64,000 bases of DNA, taken from positions 62,001-126,000 of the forward strand of contig NZ_LECT01000050.1 in NCBI RefSeq assembly GCF_001027925.1, written 5' to 3'. This stretch comes from Rhodopirellula islandica. Its GTDB lineage: Bacteria; Planctomycetota; Planctomycetia; Pirellulales; Pirellulaceae. The notes beneath the pieces were generated by a model. The model saw only the letters and a program-made list of their open reading frames with translations, ran no database searches and was not told where the DNA came from. The position numbers and the translations under genes were made by a program. Below, one piece after another: positions 27,568 through 35,868 of the stretch. Numbering within the stretch: position 1 is the stretch's first letter; each line of letters begins with the position of its first letter.

Positions 27568-28365
27568 TCAGTTTTCGCCCAGCCACTCCAATTCCACCAG
27601 CACTGGACGATGGTCTGAAGCGAGGGGTTCGTCCAGGACCATTGCTTTGACAATTCGCCACGAATTTGCTGGACGCACGACAACATAGTCCAGTTGTCGA
27701 GTGGGCGATTCTGCAGGAAAGGTAGGCATCGGTTCCGACGTCGCCATTCGCCATTCCTGCTGCAGCATTTGAATCGCCTGGGAATCCGGCGAGGCGTTGA
27801 AGTCGCCTGCAAGAATCATCGGCAGGGTGCCTTGAGCAAAAAGCCGGTCGAGTTCCCGCGTCTGTCCTTCACGCAAGTCGACGCGAGCATGATGCAAATG
27901 CGTCGTCCCGAAAAGAAAAGTGTTTCCGTGAATCTGAAATTCAGCCACTCCAACAATCCGCCGTTCGCGATCTGGTTCACCTGGCAACCAATGCACCTTG
28001 AAGGCTTGGATCGGGTGCTTCGATAGAATCGCCTGCCCATACTCTCCGCCGCCATAGTCCAGTTGCTTCGCAAACTGCCCAAACAGACCCGTTTGTGCGG
28101 CCAGAACCTCGATTTGGTTGACCACTCCGGTCCGCCGAGTGTTTTGGTCAACTTCCTGCAACGCGACCAAATCGGGGTCGACTTTTTGGATGATCTTCGC
28201 CAAGCGGTTGAGGTCGAGCTTGCTGTCTGTCCCTTCACCATGGTGAATGTTGTAGCTCAGGACCTTCAGCTGAATCGGTAAAAGGGAGTCATCCCCTCGC
28301 ACCAACGAAGTGCCCAGGAAAGGCACAAACACCATTGCCATGAGCAGCGTTTTTTGAACGACCAC
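27568..28365 (-). CDS. Exported endonuclease/exonuclease/phosphatase-fold protein
   Basis: It is about 265 residues. The EEP fold motifs are LKVLSYNIHHGEG, DLVALQEVDQNTRRTG (the metal-binding Glu), FGTTHLHHARVDLREGQ, PMILAGDFNASPDS and the final LASDHRPVLVELEW. The closing SDH histidine and the GDFN asparagine are the catalytic pair. Starting at GTG 28365 gives a signal-peptide-like leader (VVVQKTLLMAMVFVPFLG then TSLVRG). ATG 28341 is the alternative start. An exported phosphodiesterase or nuclease is likely; the substrate is unknown. Upstream sequence to 28569 is open but does not look like protein. Confidence 0.8.
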   Translation of the reverse strand: MVVQKTLLMAMVFVPFLGTSLVRGDDSLLPIQLKVLSYNIHHGEGTDSKLDLNRLAKIIQKVDPDLVALQEVDQNTRRTGVVNQIEVLAAQTGLFGQFAKQLDYGGGEYGQAILSKHPIQAFKVHWLPGEPDRERRIVGVAEFQIHGNTFLFGTTHLHHARVDLREGQTRELDRLFAQGTLPMILAGDFNASPDSQAIQMLQQEWRMATSEPMPTFPAESPTRQLDYVVVRPANSWRIVKAMVLDEPLASDHRPVLVELEWLGEN

Positions 28366-28824
28366 ACCGAAGTCCAATTCATTTGCGTTGACACGAGACG
28401 AAACCCGTTCCGAGTTGATCAAACCAGCAACTGGAAGGGTCGAACAAACCGAAATCGTTCCAAGGAAGGTACCTTCGCTCAATTCCGGGATCGACTCCCC
28501 ACCAGATGGGAACCAATCAATCGCCAGTCCGACCATCCAAAGTTCGGCCTGGGACCCACCCCCCCCCATTCAGTCGAAAGCAACCACACCCTTGGAATCC
28601 GCCTCCAGCTCTCCAACTGGAAAAGATCCGATCGATCCATCTCGCCTGCGCCCCAAAATCGGAAGCGGACTCGGCCATTCAGCAAGCCTCACTTGAACAA
28701 GACAACTCGAGCAGGCTTCGATTGCTTGCTCCGCCCAGCTACACTGGTTCGCTCGCACGAGAGTCAGACGGCACATCCCAACCTTCTCCTGGTGAATCAG
28801 GAGGGGGGAGAGCCAGGAGGAAAA
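28366..28824. other. Intergenic region without a convincing gene
   Basis: Frames are open here on the plus strand but give composition unlike the neighbours (rich in Arg, Ser, Thr and Pro, no hydrophobic core). I see a poly-C run near 28557-28566. The interval presumably carries the divergent promoters for the EEP-fold gene and the HTH-GNAT gene, but I could not identify them. Confidence 0.5.
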
Positions 28825-28902
28825 AGCCAGTCGCTCACATGCGAGACGATGCCCCGTAATCGCATAGCGAATAACGATTCGCCTCGGAAGGAGCGACTGG
28901 CT
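28825..28902 (+). ncRNA. Predicted three-way-junction RNA/DNA element
   Basis: The outer stem is a perfect 12-bp inverted repeat, AGCCAGTCGCTC (28825-28836) with GAGCGACTGGCT (28891-28902). Inside lie two further perfect stems. ATGCGA (28839-28844) pairs with TCGCAT (28860-28865), with an inner ACG/CGT pairing. GCGAAT (28867-28872) pairs with ATTCGC (28877-28882) across an AACG tetraloop. Together they make a compact 78-nt three-way junction that ends 86 bp before the HTH-GNAT gene. It does not match the conserved sequence cores of riboswitches or self-cleaving ribozymes that I know. Strand is assumed from the downstream gene; being nearly symmetric, it could equally act as DNA or on the other strand. 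Confidence 0.5.
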
Positions 28903-28988
28903 GTCGGAAAAATAGTGGGCGGCAGAATTCCCGGTGCGCAAGAGAGGCGCAAAGGGGCTCCATTTCAACAAGAAACACAGGTTTTTGA

Positions 28989-30032
28989 ATGGCTCACGCC
29001 AACGCTCAGCTCAAGCAAGTCCGCCAAAGTTTAGGGTTGTCGCAGCTGCAGCTCGCGATGCGGGCGGGCGTTTCCTCGCGGACCGTCCAGTTTGCGGAAT
29101 CCGGTCAAAATGTTTCTCTCGGTACCATGCGCCGAATCGCCAGTGCACTGGGCATGGAATCGGACCAATTGATTCGCATCGACCCCGGCACGGGCCAAGA
29201 CGCGTTCGCGGATTTGCCCTGGTCCATCGCCGACCGATTCCGAACCAACCGCCGCTTCGATCAGGGCAGCCTGTGCCGCAACGAATCCGAGGTCGTCGAC
29301 ATCGTTCGACAATTGCGAGAGAACTTCAGCGTTCAAATCCAAAAATGGGGTTCGACGCAAAGTCAGCAGCACGCCCTGTTGCGAGACAAAGCGATTGACG
29401 AGGTGTACTTTCGCTACGAACAAAGGTACGTCGAATTGTGGCGAAGGAATCCAGCCTGCATTCGCTTGGATTGCTACGACGAGACCGTCGGTGGAGTCAG
29501 CATCACGCTGCCGTTGACGGTAGAGTCCTTTCGCGCGTTCCGGGCCGGAGAATTAGCCTGGCTGGATATCTCGGCGGACGATTTGGTGGATCAATCTCAA
29601 TACCTGTTGCTCGATTCCGTGACGGAGTTCACCAACCAGTGTCGTCGCCCCTGGTATCAGGTCACGGAGTCACTCAGTCTCGTCGCGTTCACTCAAGTCG
29701 CTGCTCTGGCAAAGCACCCCAATCGGTCGGATTTCGAAATGGTTTCGTTTTCAGCAAGCCCGTTGAATGAGCGAAGGCTGAGCACAATTGGCTTCGTCGC
29801 CGAACCAACCGTTGAACCCGAGTTCGACTATCCCCTCTTTTGGTTCGGGGAAGATTCGCGGATTTTGACCCAAGAGGAATATTCCAACTGGTCCACGTTC
29901 AAGCACTTCACGACCTTGATCAAATCCGTTGACAAAGCCTCCCTTCGCCGACGGATGTTTCAAAACCTTTTGGCGATGGTCAAGCGGCTGCAGCGGCCCG
30001 CAAAACGTTCGTTTGCTCGCCGGGCTGCGTGA
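28989..30032 (+). CDS. XRE-family helix-turn-helix regulator fused to a GNAT-like domain
   Basis: It is 347 residues. Residues 5-62 are a clear Cro/C1-type HTH (LKQVRQSLGLSQLQLAMRAG, then SSRTVQFAESGQNVSLGTMRRIASALG). After a linker, residues about 120-280 read like an acetyltransferase-type fold: DEVYFRYEQRYVELWRRNPACIRLDCYDE, TVGGVSITLPLTVESFRAF, GELAWLDISADDL, then a hydrophobic strand and a late ERRLSTIGFVAEP. The C-terminus is Arg/Lys-rich. HTH-plus-GNAT is uncommon, and the GNAT call is by pattern only. It follows the structured element and overlaps the convergent ANL-like gene by 53 bp, which suggests antisense coupling of the two transcription units. Confidence 0.65.
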   Translation: MAHANAQLKQVRQSLGLSQLQLAMRAGVSSRTVQFAESGQNVSLGTMRRIASALGMESDQLIRIDPGTGQDAFADLPWSIADRFRTNRRFDQGSLCRNESEVVDIVRQLRENFSVQIQKWGSTQSQQHALLRDKAIDEVYFRYEQRYVELWRRNPACIRLDCYDETVGGVSITLPLTVESFRAFRAGELAWLDISADDLVDQSQYLLLDSVTEFTNQCRRPWYQVTESLSLVAFTQVAALAKHPNRSDFEMVSFSASPLNERRLSTIGFVAEPTVEPEFDYPLFWFGEDSRILTQEEYSNWSTFKHFTTLIKSVDKASLRRRMFQNLLAMVKRLQRPAKRSFARRAA

Positions 30033-30996
30033 ACGCGGCCGAGTTCCACTTTGGCTTTTCCATCCATGACATGCCGTTTCGTGACATGAACTCATAGTGG
30101 TCCACTGACTGACACGGAACTCCAGTTGGCAAAGAAGTCATCGCCGGCCAACTCACACTGTTCAACGTCGATCCACTGGATGATCGTCCAGCGCGTTGCT
30201 GAAGCTCGATGACGCGGCCACGTTCAGTCCAGTATCCGGTGTGTTTCAGCCAGTCTTCCGGTTGCCACTGCTCCAGCCATTGCAGTGCCCCCTCGCAATA
30301 AAGCGACGGGTTGCCGTGAATGCAGTATCCCCCGACGACCGATTCGATGCGATCGTGGTTGGGTAGTTCTTCTCCGCCAAAACGAAGGTGGTCGCTCAAC
30401 TCCGAATCGCCCCGTCCCCCGGTCTGCTCCGCATCCAATTCCAATCTCGGGTCGACCAATTGGTAAATCGGCCGTGACTCCTGATCGCGATGCATCGACG
30501 CCAACAGCGTGTGATCCAGTTCCGCCACCCCGTAAGCCTGCAGCACCGACAGACGACAACCTCGCTCGGCCAACCATCCATCGACGCTCCGCTGTAACGA
30601 AGCCGGCAAGTGGTACCCGCCCGTCGCCCACAGCAGTTCGCTGGGCCAATCCATTTGGGTTCCCAGCGCTTGAATCAACAAATCCGCCCCGGCCAAGGGC
30701 TGAGCAACAAACACCACCCGTCGATTCTCCGCTGTCGCCAGTCGCAAGGCCCGAATGCAGGTGGGCGGATGAAGGTAGGTGATGACACGAGTCATCGATT
30801 CCATCCCGCCCAAGGATGCCGGGTAGGCGTCCACCACCAACGACTGCGATGGGTCAACGAAAAATGGTTGGAGCGCCGGAAAGGTGCTCACCAGTCGCTG
30901 CATCTTTTCAGCGGGCTGCCCACTGTCGATGACGCGAAACTTGTACGGGTCCAACGACGTGGACCCCGCCGAATAAGACAGGATTTTTCCGTTCAT
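29980..30996 (-). CDS. Adenylate-forming (ANL/PaaK/LuxE)-like protein, diverged
   Basis: It is 338 residues. The pattern is that of a short acyl-CoA ligase/LuxE-like enzyme: ILSYSAGSTSLDP as a weak version of the P-loop SGSTG.P, then ELLWATGGYHLPASLQRSVDGWL, CRLSVLQAYGVAELDHTLL (the YG.(T/A)E motif) and WTERGRVIELQQRAGR (where ANL enzymes have the GD...GR hinge). It lacks the large C-terminal domain, so it could make an acyl-adenylate or transfer an acyl group rather than make CoA esters. Its ATG overlaps the stop of the upstream acyltransferase (ATGA), so the two are coupled. Function is not established. Confidence 0.5.
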   Translation of the reverse strand: MNGKILSYSAGSTSLDPYKFRVIDSGQPAEKMQRLVSTFPALQPFFVDPSQSLVVDAYPASLGGMESMTRVITYLHPPTCIRALRLATAENRRVVFVAQPLAGADLLIQALGTQMDWPSELLWATGGYHLPASLQRSVDGWLAERGCRLSVLQAYGVAELDHTLLASMHRDQESRPIYQLVDPRLELDAEQTGGRGDSELSDHLRFGGEELPNHDRIESVVGGYCIHGNPSLYCEGALQWLEQWQPEDWLKHTGYWTERGRVIELQQRAGRSSSGSTLNSVSWPAMTSLPTGVPCQSVDHYEFMSRNGMSWMEKPKWNSAAFTQPGEQTNVLRAAAAA

Positions 30997-31619
30997 GCCA
31001 CCGCCGCCAATCTCAACGAGCCAACCTTGGCAACCGCACCGGTCTGAGCAAACGATCCACAGCACATCTCCACGAGCGGCTGTTGATCCACTTGGTTTGG
31101 GATGCCATCGAACAGGTCCTGGCAATACGAACGCTGACTCGCATCGACCGCCATCAACAACACGTTGCTTGGCGTTTGCAAATCGGGATGAACGAAGTCA
31201 AACCCGGGCAGATACGTGAACCCGATGCGGCGATAAAACGCTTGCATGCGCACGTCCGCATTGACGATCGAGATTCGTTTCCCCCTGCTCAATTGATCTT
31301 CCCAAGCACGACGCACCAGCGTTCGAAGAGCTTGAATCGGTGTGCTCGGTCCACGTCGAATCCGCAACTTGCAAGTCGCGATCAGTTCGTCGCAATGCTG
31401 TTCCAACAAGACCGCTGGATAGTGATCCTCACAATCCAGCCGCCCATTCGCAGCCGCCTGAACCGTCAGCGCCCCGAGTGGCTGCCCCTGCCAATTCAAC
31501 AGGTAGTGGTGGCTGTATTCGTCGTAGCCATAAACGGTTTGCTCGGCCCCGTCCCGTCGAATCTCCTGAATCACGTCAAACAACGGATCGGTTGTTCCAA
31601 AACAATGCAACACATCCAT
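30993..31619 (-). CDS. GNAT acyltransferase of the FeeM/N-acylamino acid synthase type
   Basis: It is about 208 residues. The segments LLNWQGQPLGALTVQAA, ELIATCKLRIRRGPSTPIQALRTLVRRAWEDQLSRG and then RISIVNADVRMQAFYRRIGFTYLPGFDFVHPDL follow the order of the FeeM-like and autoinducer-synthase branch of GNAT proteins. Those enzymes take an acyl chain from acyl carrier protein and join it to an amino acid or a SAM-derived group. ATG 31619 is preferred; a GTG at 31664 would lengthen it by 15 residues. It forms a two-gene operon with the ANL-like gene (ATGA overlap). The long-chain acyl product is an inference from family resemblance. Confidence 0.55.
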   Translation of the reverse strand: MDVLHCFGTTDPLFDVIQEIRRDGAEQTVYGYDEYSHHYLLNWQGQPLGALTVQAAANGRLDCEDHYPAVLLEQHCDELIATCKLRIRRGPSTPIQALRTLVRRAWEDQLSRGKRISIVNADVRMQAFYRRIGFTYLPGFDFVHPDLQTPSNVLLMAVDASQRSYCQDLFDGIPNQVDQQPLVEMCCGSFAQTGAVAKVGSLRLAAVA

Positions 31620-31664
31620 GTGTCGATTCCAACATTTCAAAGTGAGAGGCGGCCCTTCCCTCAC

Positions 31665-32151
31665 GGGCGAAGAAAGTCATCCGACGTGTGTCACTAACAA
31701 CCCTTGGACACATCCAGCAACGTGAAAATTTGTCACCACTCATTTGCGCATCCGGATGGAGTCCACCCAACCTTCTCGCCAAGTGTCTTCGCAAGCAACC
31801 AGAGGTCCCAGCAGGGGCCCCACCGCCCCCCCCCTCCCTGAACACATCCCGCACACCCAAAGGCAGGTCCAGACAAAGCCGCACAACCTCTTCGCGGCCA
31901 AGGTTCACCAACATCACCCCAGATCAGGCGAGCGTTGGGGTGCGATGCGGTCCCACGCTCAAACGTTTTGAACGTTTCCTTTTCAAATCACGCATTCTGC
32001 CCAGGCAACCCGACGCGTAGCGAGGAATGAGTCCAGTGCATTCATTCCTCGTTCACACGTCGGGTTTGCATTGGGTGCTGGGGCCCATCGACGAGGGAAA
32101 GGCGGCTCACGCCTTCCCCCCTCGTGTTAGTCGCACGAAGACCAAATTCGA
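31665..32151. other. Intergenic region with a palindromic repeat and a terminator-like hairpin
   Basis: A double inverted repeat lies at 32005-32069: CGAGGAATGA (32021-32030) pairs perfectly with TCATTCCTCG (32042-32051), and outside it GCAACCCGACG (32005-32015) pairs with CGTCGGGTTTGC (32058-32069) with one bulge. A second hairpin at 32091-32125 (ACGAGGG and AAGGCG arms) follows the 3' end of priA and may terminate it, although no T-run follows. Poly-C tracts lie near 31830. No supported gene. Confidence 0.55.
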
Positions 32152-34542
32152 TCACATCAAATTGACGGGATCGATGTCGACCAAGAACTCAATTTCCTCC
32201 TTGGGATCCACCTTGAAATCCGCCAAGCCACGCCGGATGACTTCGCCGACAACCGCCGCTTCCGTGGCTTGCAACAACAAGTGAAAACGATACTTGCCGC
32301 TGATTTTGACGATCGGCGGTGGGGCGGGACCGAGAATGCGGACCTCCGCTTTGAGCAGGTCACGGGCCTTTTCCAAGCGGTCGACAATCGCGTCGGCCAC
32401 GGATTCGGTTTTGTCTTCCAGTGGACCGCGAATGATGATCCGCGCCACACTGCCCAGCGGCGGGTAGTTGAACTTTTTGCGGTTCACCATTTCGTCTTCG
32501 ACGAACTTCAAATAGTCGTGCCTCGCCGCGGCCTGAATGGCTGGATGTTCAGGCGTGAACGTCTGCACGATCACGCGGCCGCCACGATCGCCACGCCCGG
32601 TTCGACCAGCGACCTGAGTGACCAACTGGAACGTCCGTTCGGCGGCGCGGAAGTCAGGGAAGTGCAACGCCGAGTCCGCGTTGATCACACCGACCAGCAA
32701 CACGTTGGGAAAGTCCAACCCTTTCGCGATCATCTGCGTGCCCAGCAACACATCAATCTCTCCAGCACGAAACTCCGACAGCACGCGTTGGTGACTGCCA
32801 GCACGCTTCATGGTGTCACTGTCCATCCGAGCGATGCGAGCATCGGGGAACCGGGCCTTCGCTTCCATTTCCAATCGCTGCGTGCCCAGGCCGCCATAAC
32901 GAATTCCATCGAACCGGCACGCCGGACACCAGGGCGGCGTCGGGATCGTGTAATCGCAGTAGTGGCACATCGCCTTGCCACCATCACGGTGATGCGTCAG
33001 CGGCATGTCACAATCGGGACACGCACACACGGTGCCGCAAGCCGGACACTGGATCGTCGTCGCGTAACCACGTCGGTTGAGCAGCAGAATCGCTTGTCCT
33101 TTTTCTTTCAGCGTTTCGAGCACCGCCGCGTGCAAGGGACGGCTGATCGCGCCTCCTTTGCCGCGTTCCTCTTTGACTCGCAAGTCCACCAGTTGAACAT
33201 CGGGCATCGGACGATTGCCGACCCGCTCCGACATCGTGACCAGTTCCGCGTGCCCGGTTTGCGTCGCGTGCCAAGCTTCCATCGACGGCGTTGCGGAACC
33301 CAACACCAGCGGGATGCCAAGTGCCATCGCTCGGGCATGGGCCACCTTGCGAGCGTGATAGCGAGGCTGCTTGTCTTGTTTGAAGGAGGTGTCGTGTTCC
33401 TCGTCGATCACGATCAACCCCAGATTTGGCAGCGGCGCAAAGACGGCACTGCGAGGCCCGATGACGACCTGGACTTCCCCTCGACGAATCCGCTGCCAAT
33501 GAAAGTGACGCTCCGACGCGGACATCTGACTGTGCAACACCGCGACGTTGTCGAAACGATCTTCGAACCGCCCACGGGTCTGAGGCGTGAGGCTGATCTC
33601 GGGCACCAACACGATCGCCGATCCCGCTTGCTTGACAACATGCTCGATCGCCTGAATGTAGACCTCGGTCTTGCCGCTGCCGGTCACACCGTGCAGCAAC
33701 AACGTCCGGCCGCGTCCGCTGTCGACGGCGGAGTTGATCCGAGACAACGCGTTCTCTTGTTGTGGCGTCAGGTCATGCGATTGCTTGGTTTCACCGTCGT
33801 TGGACTGAGCCCGAATGCGGATGTTTTGGCTGAGTTCCCGGCGCACCTCCGTCACCAACAACTCCTTCTTTCGCAACCGCCGAATCGGGTCTTCGGTGCA
33901 CTCGGCCATGATCGCGAGTTCTGCGGCGGTCATCGGTCGATCTTGAGCGATCAAGAACCGCATCGCCGATTGCTGCTTGGACGGCAACTTGGCAATTTGC
34001 TCTTCGGTCAGCCCCGGTGCAGGCCGGAAGTAAGTTGTCTTCCGCGTGCCCGCGTTGTCGCGAACGCTGGCGGGAATCAGCGTGTCAAAGACTTGGCCAG
34101 CGGGGACCTGGTAGTAATGAGCGATGAACATCACCAAGCGAACCAGAGCCGCATCGCACAGCGGTTCATCATCAATGACCTCGGCCACATCCCGAAGTTT
34201 TTGTTGCGCCGCATTGCCCGTCTTGATCGACACGCACCAACCGGGAGTGGGCTTTTTGCGATGCCCCAGCGGCACGCCCACACGCATCCCCGGGCGAAGG
34301 ACATCCAGCAAGTTGTCCGGGATTCGGTAATCGTAGGGCCCGTGCGGCGATCGAGCGAACACGATCGACGCAAGCTGAACGTCTTCGCCGACCGTCAACT
34401 CCCAAGGGGGAGGATCGGTTTCGAACAATTCGTTCTGGGTCGGTTCAGACGAGGACGAGTCAGCGGGCACGGAAGCGGCGACAAAAGGAGGAAAGTTCAG
34501 AGTCGGATCGCCCAGATTGGACAACGATGATTCAGACAACAT
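32152..34542 (-). CDS. priA: Primosomal replication restart helicase
   Basis: It is 796 residues. PriA is a 3'-5' superfamily 2 helicase that reloads the replisome at stalled forks. Visible are Walker A LLLHGVTGSGKTEVYIQ (middle of the protein), the DEEHD box in VIDEEHDTSFKQDKQPRYH and GSATPSMEAWHA. A zinc region of eight cysteines follows (CPACGTVCACPDCDMPLTH, then MCHYCDYTIPTPPWCPACR) with GTQRLEMEAK after it. ATG 34542 is chosen; the longer frame adds 15 residues without a family counterpart. It stands alone, and its 5' region borders the degraded insertion sequence. Confidence 0.96.
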   Translation of the reverse strand: MLSESSLSNLGDPTLNFPPFVAASVPADSSSSEPTQNELFETDPPPWELTVGEDVQLASIVFARSPHGPYDYRIPDNLLDVLRPGMRVGVPLGHRKKPTPGWCVSIKTGNAAQQKLRDVAEVIDDEPLCDAALVRLVMFIAHYYQVPAGQVFDTLIPASVRDNAGTRKTTYFRPAPGLTEEQIAKLPSKQQSAMRFLIAQDRPMTAAELAIMAECTEDPIRRLRKKELLVTEVRRELSQNIRIRAQSNDGETKQSHDLTPQQENALSRINSAVDSGRGRTLLLHGVTGSGKTEVYIQAIEHVVKQAGSAIVLVPEISLTPQTRGRFEDRFDNVAVLHSQMSASERHFHWQRIRRGEVQVVIGPRSAVFAPLPNLGLIVIDEEHDTSFKQDKQPRYHARKVAHARAMALGIPLVLGSATPSMEAWHATQTGHAELVTMSERVGNRPMPDVQLVDLRVKEERGKGGAISRPLHAAVLETLKEKGQAILLLNRRGYATTIQCPACGTVCACPDCDMPLTHHRDGGKAMCHYCDYTIPTPPWCPACRFDGIRYGGLGTQRLEMEAKARFPDARIARMDSDTMKRAGSHQRVLSEFRAGEIDVLLGTQMIAKGLDFPNVLLVGVINADSALHFPDFRAAERTFQLVTQVAGRTGRGDRGGRVIVQTFTPEHPAIQAAARHDYLKFVEDEMVNRKKFNYPPLGSVARIIIRGPLEDKTESVADAIVDRLEKARDLLKAEVRILGPAPPPIVKISGKYRFHLLLQATEAAVVGEVIRRGLADFKVDPKEEIEFLVDIDPVNLM

Positions 34543-34887
34543 AACGTGTGAGCTCCTTTTCTTCCCGGCGGGCGCAAGATAACCCATCCATCATCGCCCC
34601 CCCCGTGACACGTCTGGTCACACGCCTTGCCTGCCCTGCCCTTGTATGGTTGCAGACGCTTCATCTACCGGTCAAATAAATAGTGCCAGTGTTCTGGCCT
34701 CGGAGCGTAGCGAAGAGGCCAAAACACTCGCGGTCGGCGACAGATCGATAGCCCTCTGTTCCGCGGCAAGCGAGAACGCGGGGGAGCGGGATCGTCGTCG
34801 GCCTTAGATACAAGCCCGAACAGCCGCCAGAGCCGTCGGCCCCCGAAGGCGACGAGCTCGCATATGCAAGGAAGGGATACTTCCAAA
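34543..34887. other. Intergenic region upstream of priA with a hairpin, adjoining an IS remnant
   Basis: GTGTTCTGGCCTC (34689-34701) pairs with GAGGCCAAAACAC (34715-34727), 12 of 13 positions, with a short loop. No gene is supported. The downstream part probably belongs to the left end of the IS110-like element that begins coding at 34888; such elements lack terminal inverted repeats, so its edge cannot be set. Confidence 0.45.
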
Positions 34888-35320
34888 ATGAACTTTGATC
34901 ACTTCATCGGAATCGAAGTTGCCAAAGCCAAGCTCGACATTTCCAAAGCAATCGATGGCCCGGTCCTCAAAGTTGCCAACGAGCCTTCCGCTATCAAAGC
35001 GATGATCAAAGAGCTGCCGAGGCCAAAGTCAGCGCTCGTCGTCGTTGAGGCCACCGGAGGCCACGAAAAAACGCTGGTCATCGAATTGGTGCAGGCGGGA
35101 CACATCGTCAGCGTCGTCAACCCAAAAGTGTTCGCAATACGCTCTACATGGCGACCTTATTGGCGATGCGATTCAACCCGACGATCAGAGCCTTTTCCGA
35201 GCGTCTGAGCTCTCAGGGCAAACCGTACAAAGTAGTCGCCACCGCCTGCATTCGATAACTATTGGTAGTTCTCAACGCAATGGTCAAGGAAAATAAACCA
35301 TGCAGAAATCCAGAAACCAC
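34888..35320 (+). pseudogene. IS110-family transposase remnant (internal deletion and stop)
   Basis: Frame 1 from ATG 34888 gives the start of an IS110 transposase: FDHFIGIEVAKAKLDISKAI and LVVVEATGGHEKTLVIELVQ, then VSVVNPK. Coding then jumps frame at about 35134. The second frame continues with the C-terminal segment TLYMATLLAMRFNPTIRAF, then ERLSSQGKPYKVVATACIR, an in-frame TAA (35256) where the family has lysine, and LLVVLNAMVKENKP. About two thirds of the usual protein, from after residue 80 to the C-terminal segment, is deleted. The usual GIDVAK aspartate is Glu here, so the catalytic DEDD core is damaged too. It is therefore inactive. The element sits beside tRNA-Glu. Confidence 0.8.
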
Positions 35321-35342
35321 TTGGAAACAACGCAGCCGCTCG

Positions 35343-35400
35343 CCCGGCAATCTCGCTCAACGCTCGCTTTCCGCCCCCTCCCGCTGCACGGGCGGGGTTC
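35343..35400. repeat. Dispersed hairpin repeat, copy B
   Basis: The sequence CTCGCTCAACGCTCGCTTTC followed by CTCCCGCTGCACGGGCGGGG matches the copy at 54401-54458 in order and spacing, and shares its first part with the nested-hairpin element at 11.4 kb. The CCCG...CGGG part can form a stem. It lies between the IS110 remnant and tRNA-Glu in a stretch without a gene (35321-35587). Confidence 0.65.
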
Positions 35401-35587
35401 TTAAGGCATTGCAAGCACAGCGCTGAAAAGCTGCACGGCCTCTGCACGCGCCGGGGTCTGCAAGTCACTGCTGGATCGGCATGGATGAACTGCACGCCCT
35501 CCAAGCTGGGAGGGTGGAATCGATCGCCCTGCGAAATGTCTGGAAAGGGCCAGTGCGTCGATGCGGCATCAATTCTGCTGACAAGGC

Positions 35588-35628
35588 AAAAAAATAAGTC
35601 GTTTGCCTTTTCAGGCAAACGACTTATT
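35588..35628 (-). terminator. Rho-independent terminator after tRNA-Glu
   Basis: A perfect 15-bp stem (AATAAGTCGTTTGCC at 35593-35607 with GGCAAACGACTTATT at 35614-35628) and a 6-base loop are followed, on the minus strand, by a run of seven T. It begins three bases after the tRNA 3' end. Confidence 0.92.
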
Positions 35629-35631
35629 CAG

Positions 35632-35704
35632 TGACCCCTACGGGACTCGAACCCGTGTTACCGCCGTGAAAGGGCGATGTCCTAGACCGCTAGACGAAGG
35701 GGCC
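35632..35704 (-). tRNA. tRNA-Glu (anticodon TTC)
   Basis: It is a 73-nt cloverleaf on the minus strand. The acceptor stem GGCCCCT pairs with AGGGGTC (one G-T pair), with discriminator base A. The anticodon arm is CGCCC-TTTCACG-GGCG with TTC at the centre, and the T arm contains GGTTCGAGTCC. The 3' CCA is not encoded, so it must be added after transcription. A strong terminator follows directly. Confidence 0.95.
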
Positions 35705-35868
35705 GGTCGGTTTGCCAACAAAAGCTGGCGTGCCAACGAGGCGAGTATCAAACCAAGATCGCCTGAAGGCGTCAAGGGTTCCAGAGGCTCGTTTTGCCTG
35801 ACGAGAACAAAAAACTTGTCAGGAGGCCGAATGTGCCTTCACGAACGTGCTGTGTGCGGGAATTCGAC

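Noticed and set aside
28825-28902. Hammerhead or purine-type riboswitch for the three-way junction
   Set aside because: Neither the CUGAUGA/GAAA hammerhead core nor the purine-riboswitch junction bases are present; junction strand lengths do not fit.
28354-29034. Open plus-strand frame before the HTH-GNAT gene
   Set aside because: Low-complexity Arg/Ser/Pro-rich translation, overlaps the start of a real gene in another frame and runs through the three-way junction.
32269-34530. 753-residue open frame opposite priA
   Set aside because: Antisense shadow of priA (Arg/His-rich, no hydrophobic core).
35588-35628. Riboswitch or attenuator at the perfect 15-bp hairpin
   Set aside because: It directly follows tRNA-Glu on the minus strand and ends in seven T, so a terminator explains it fully.
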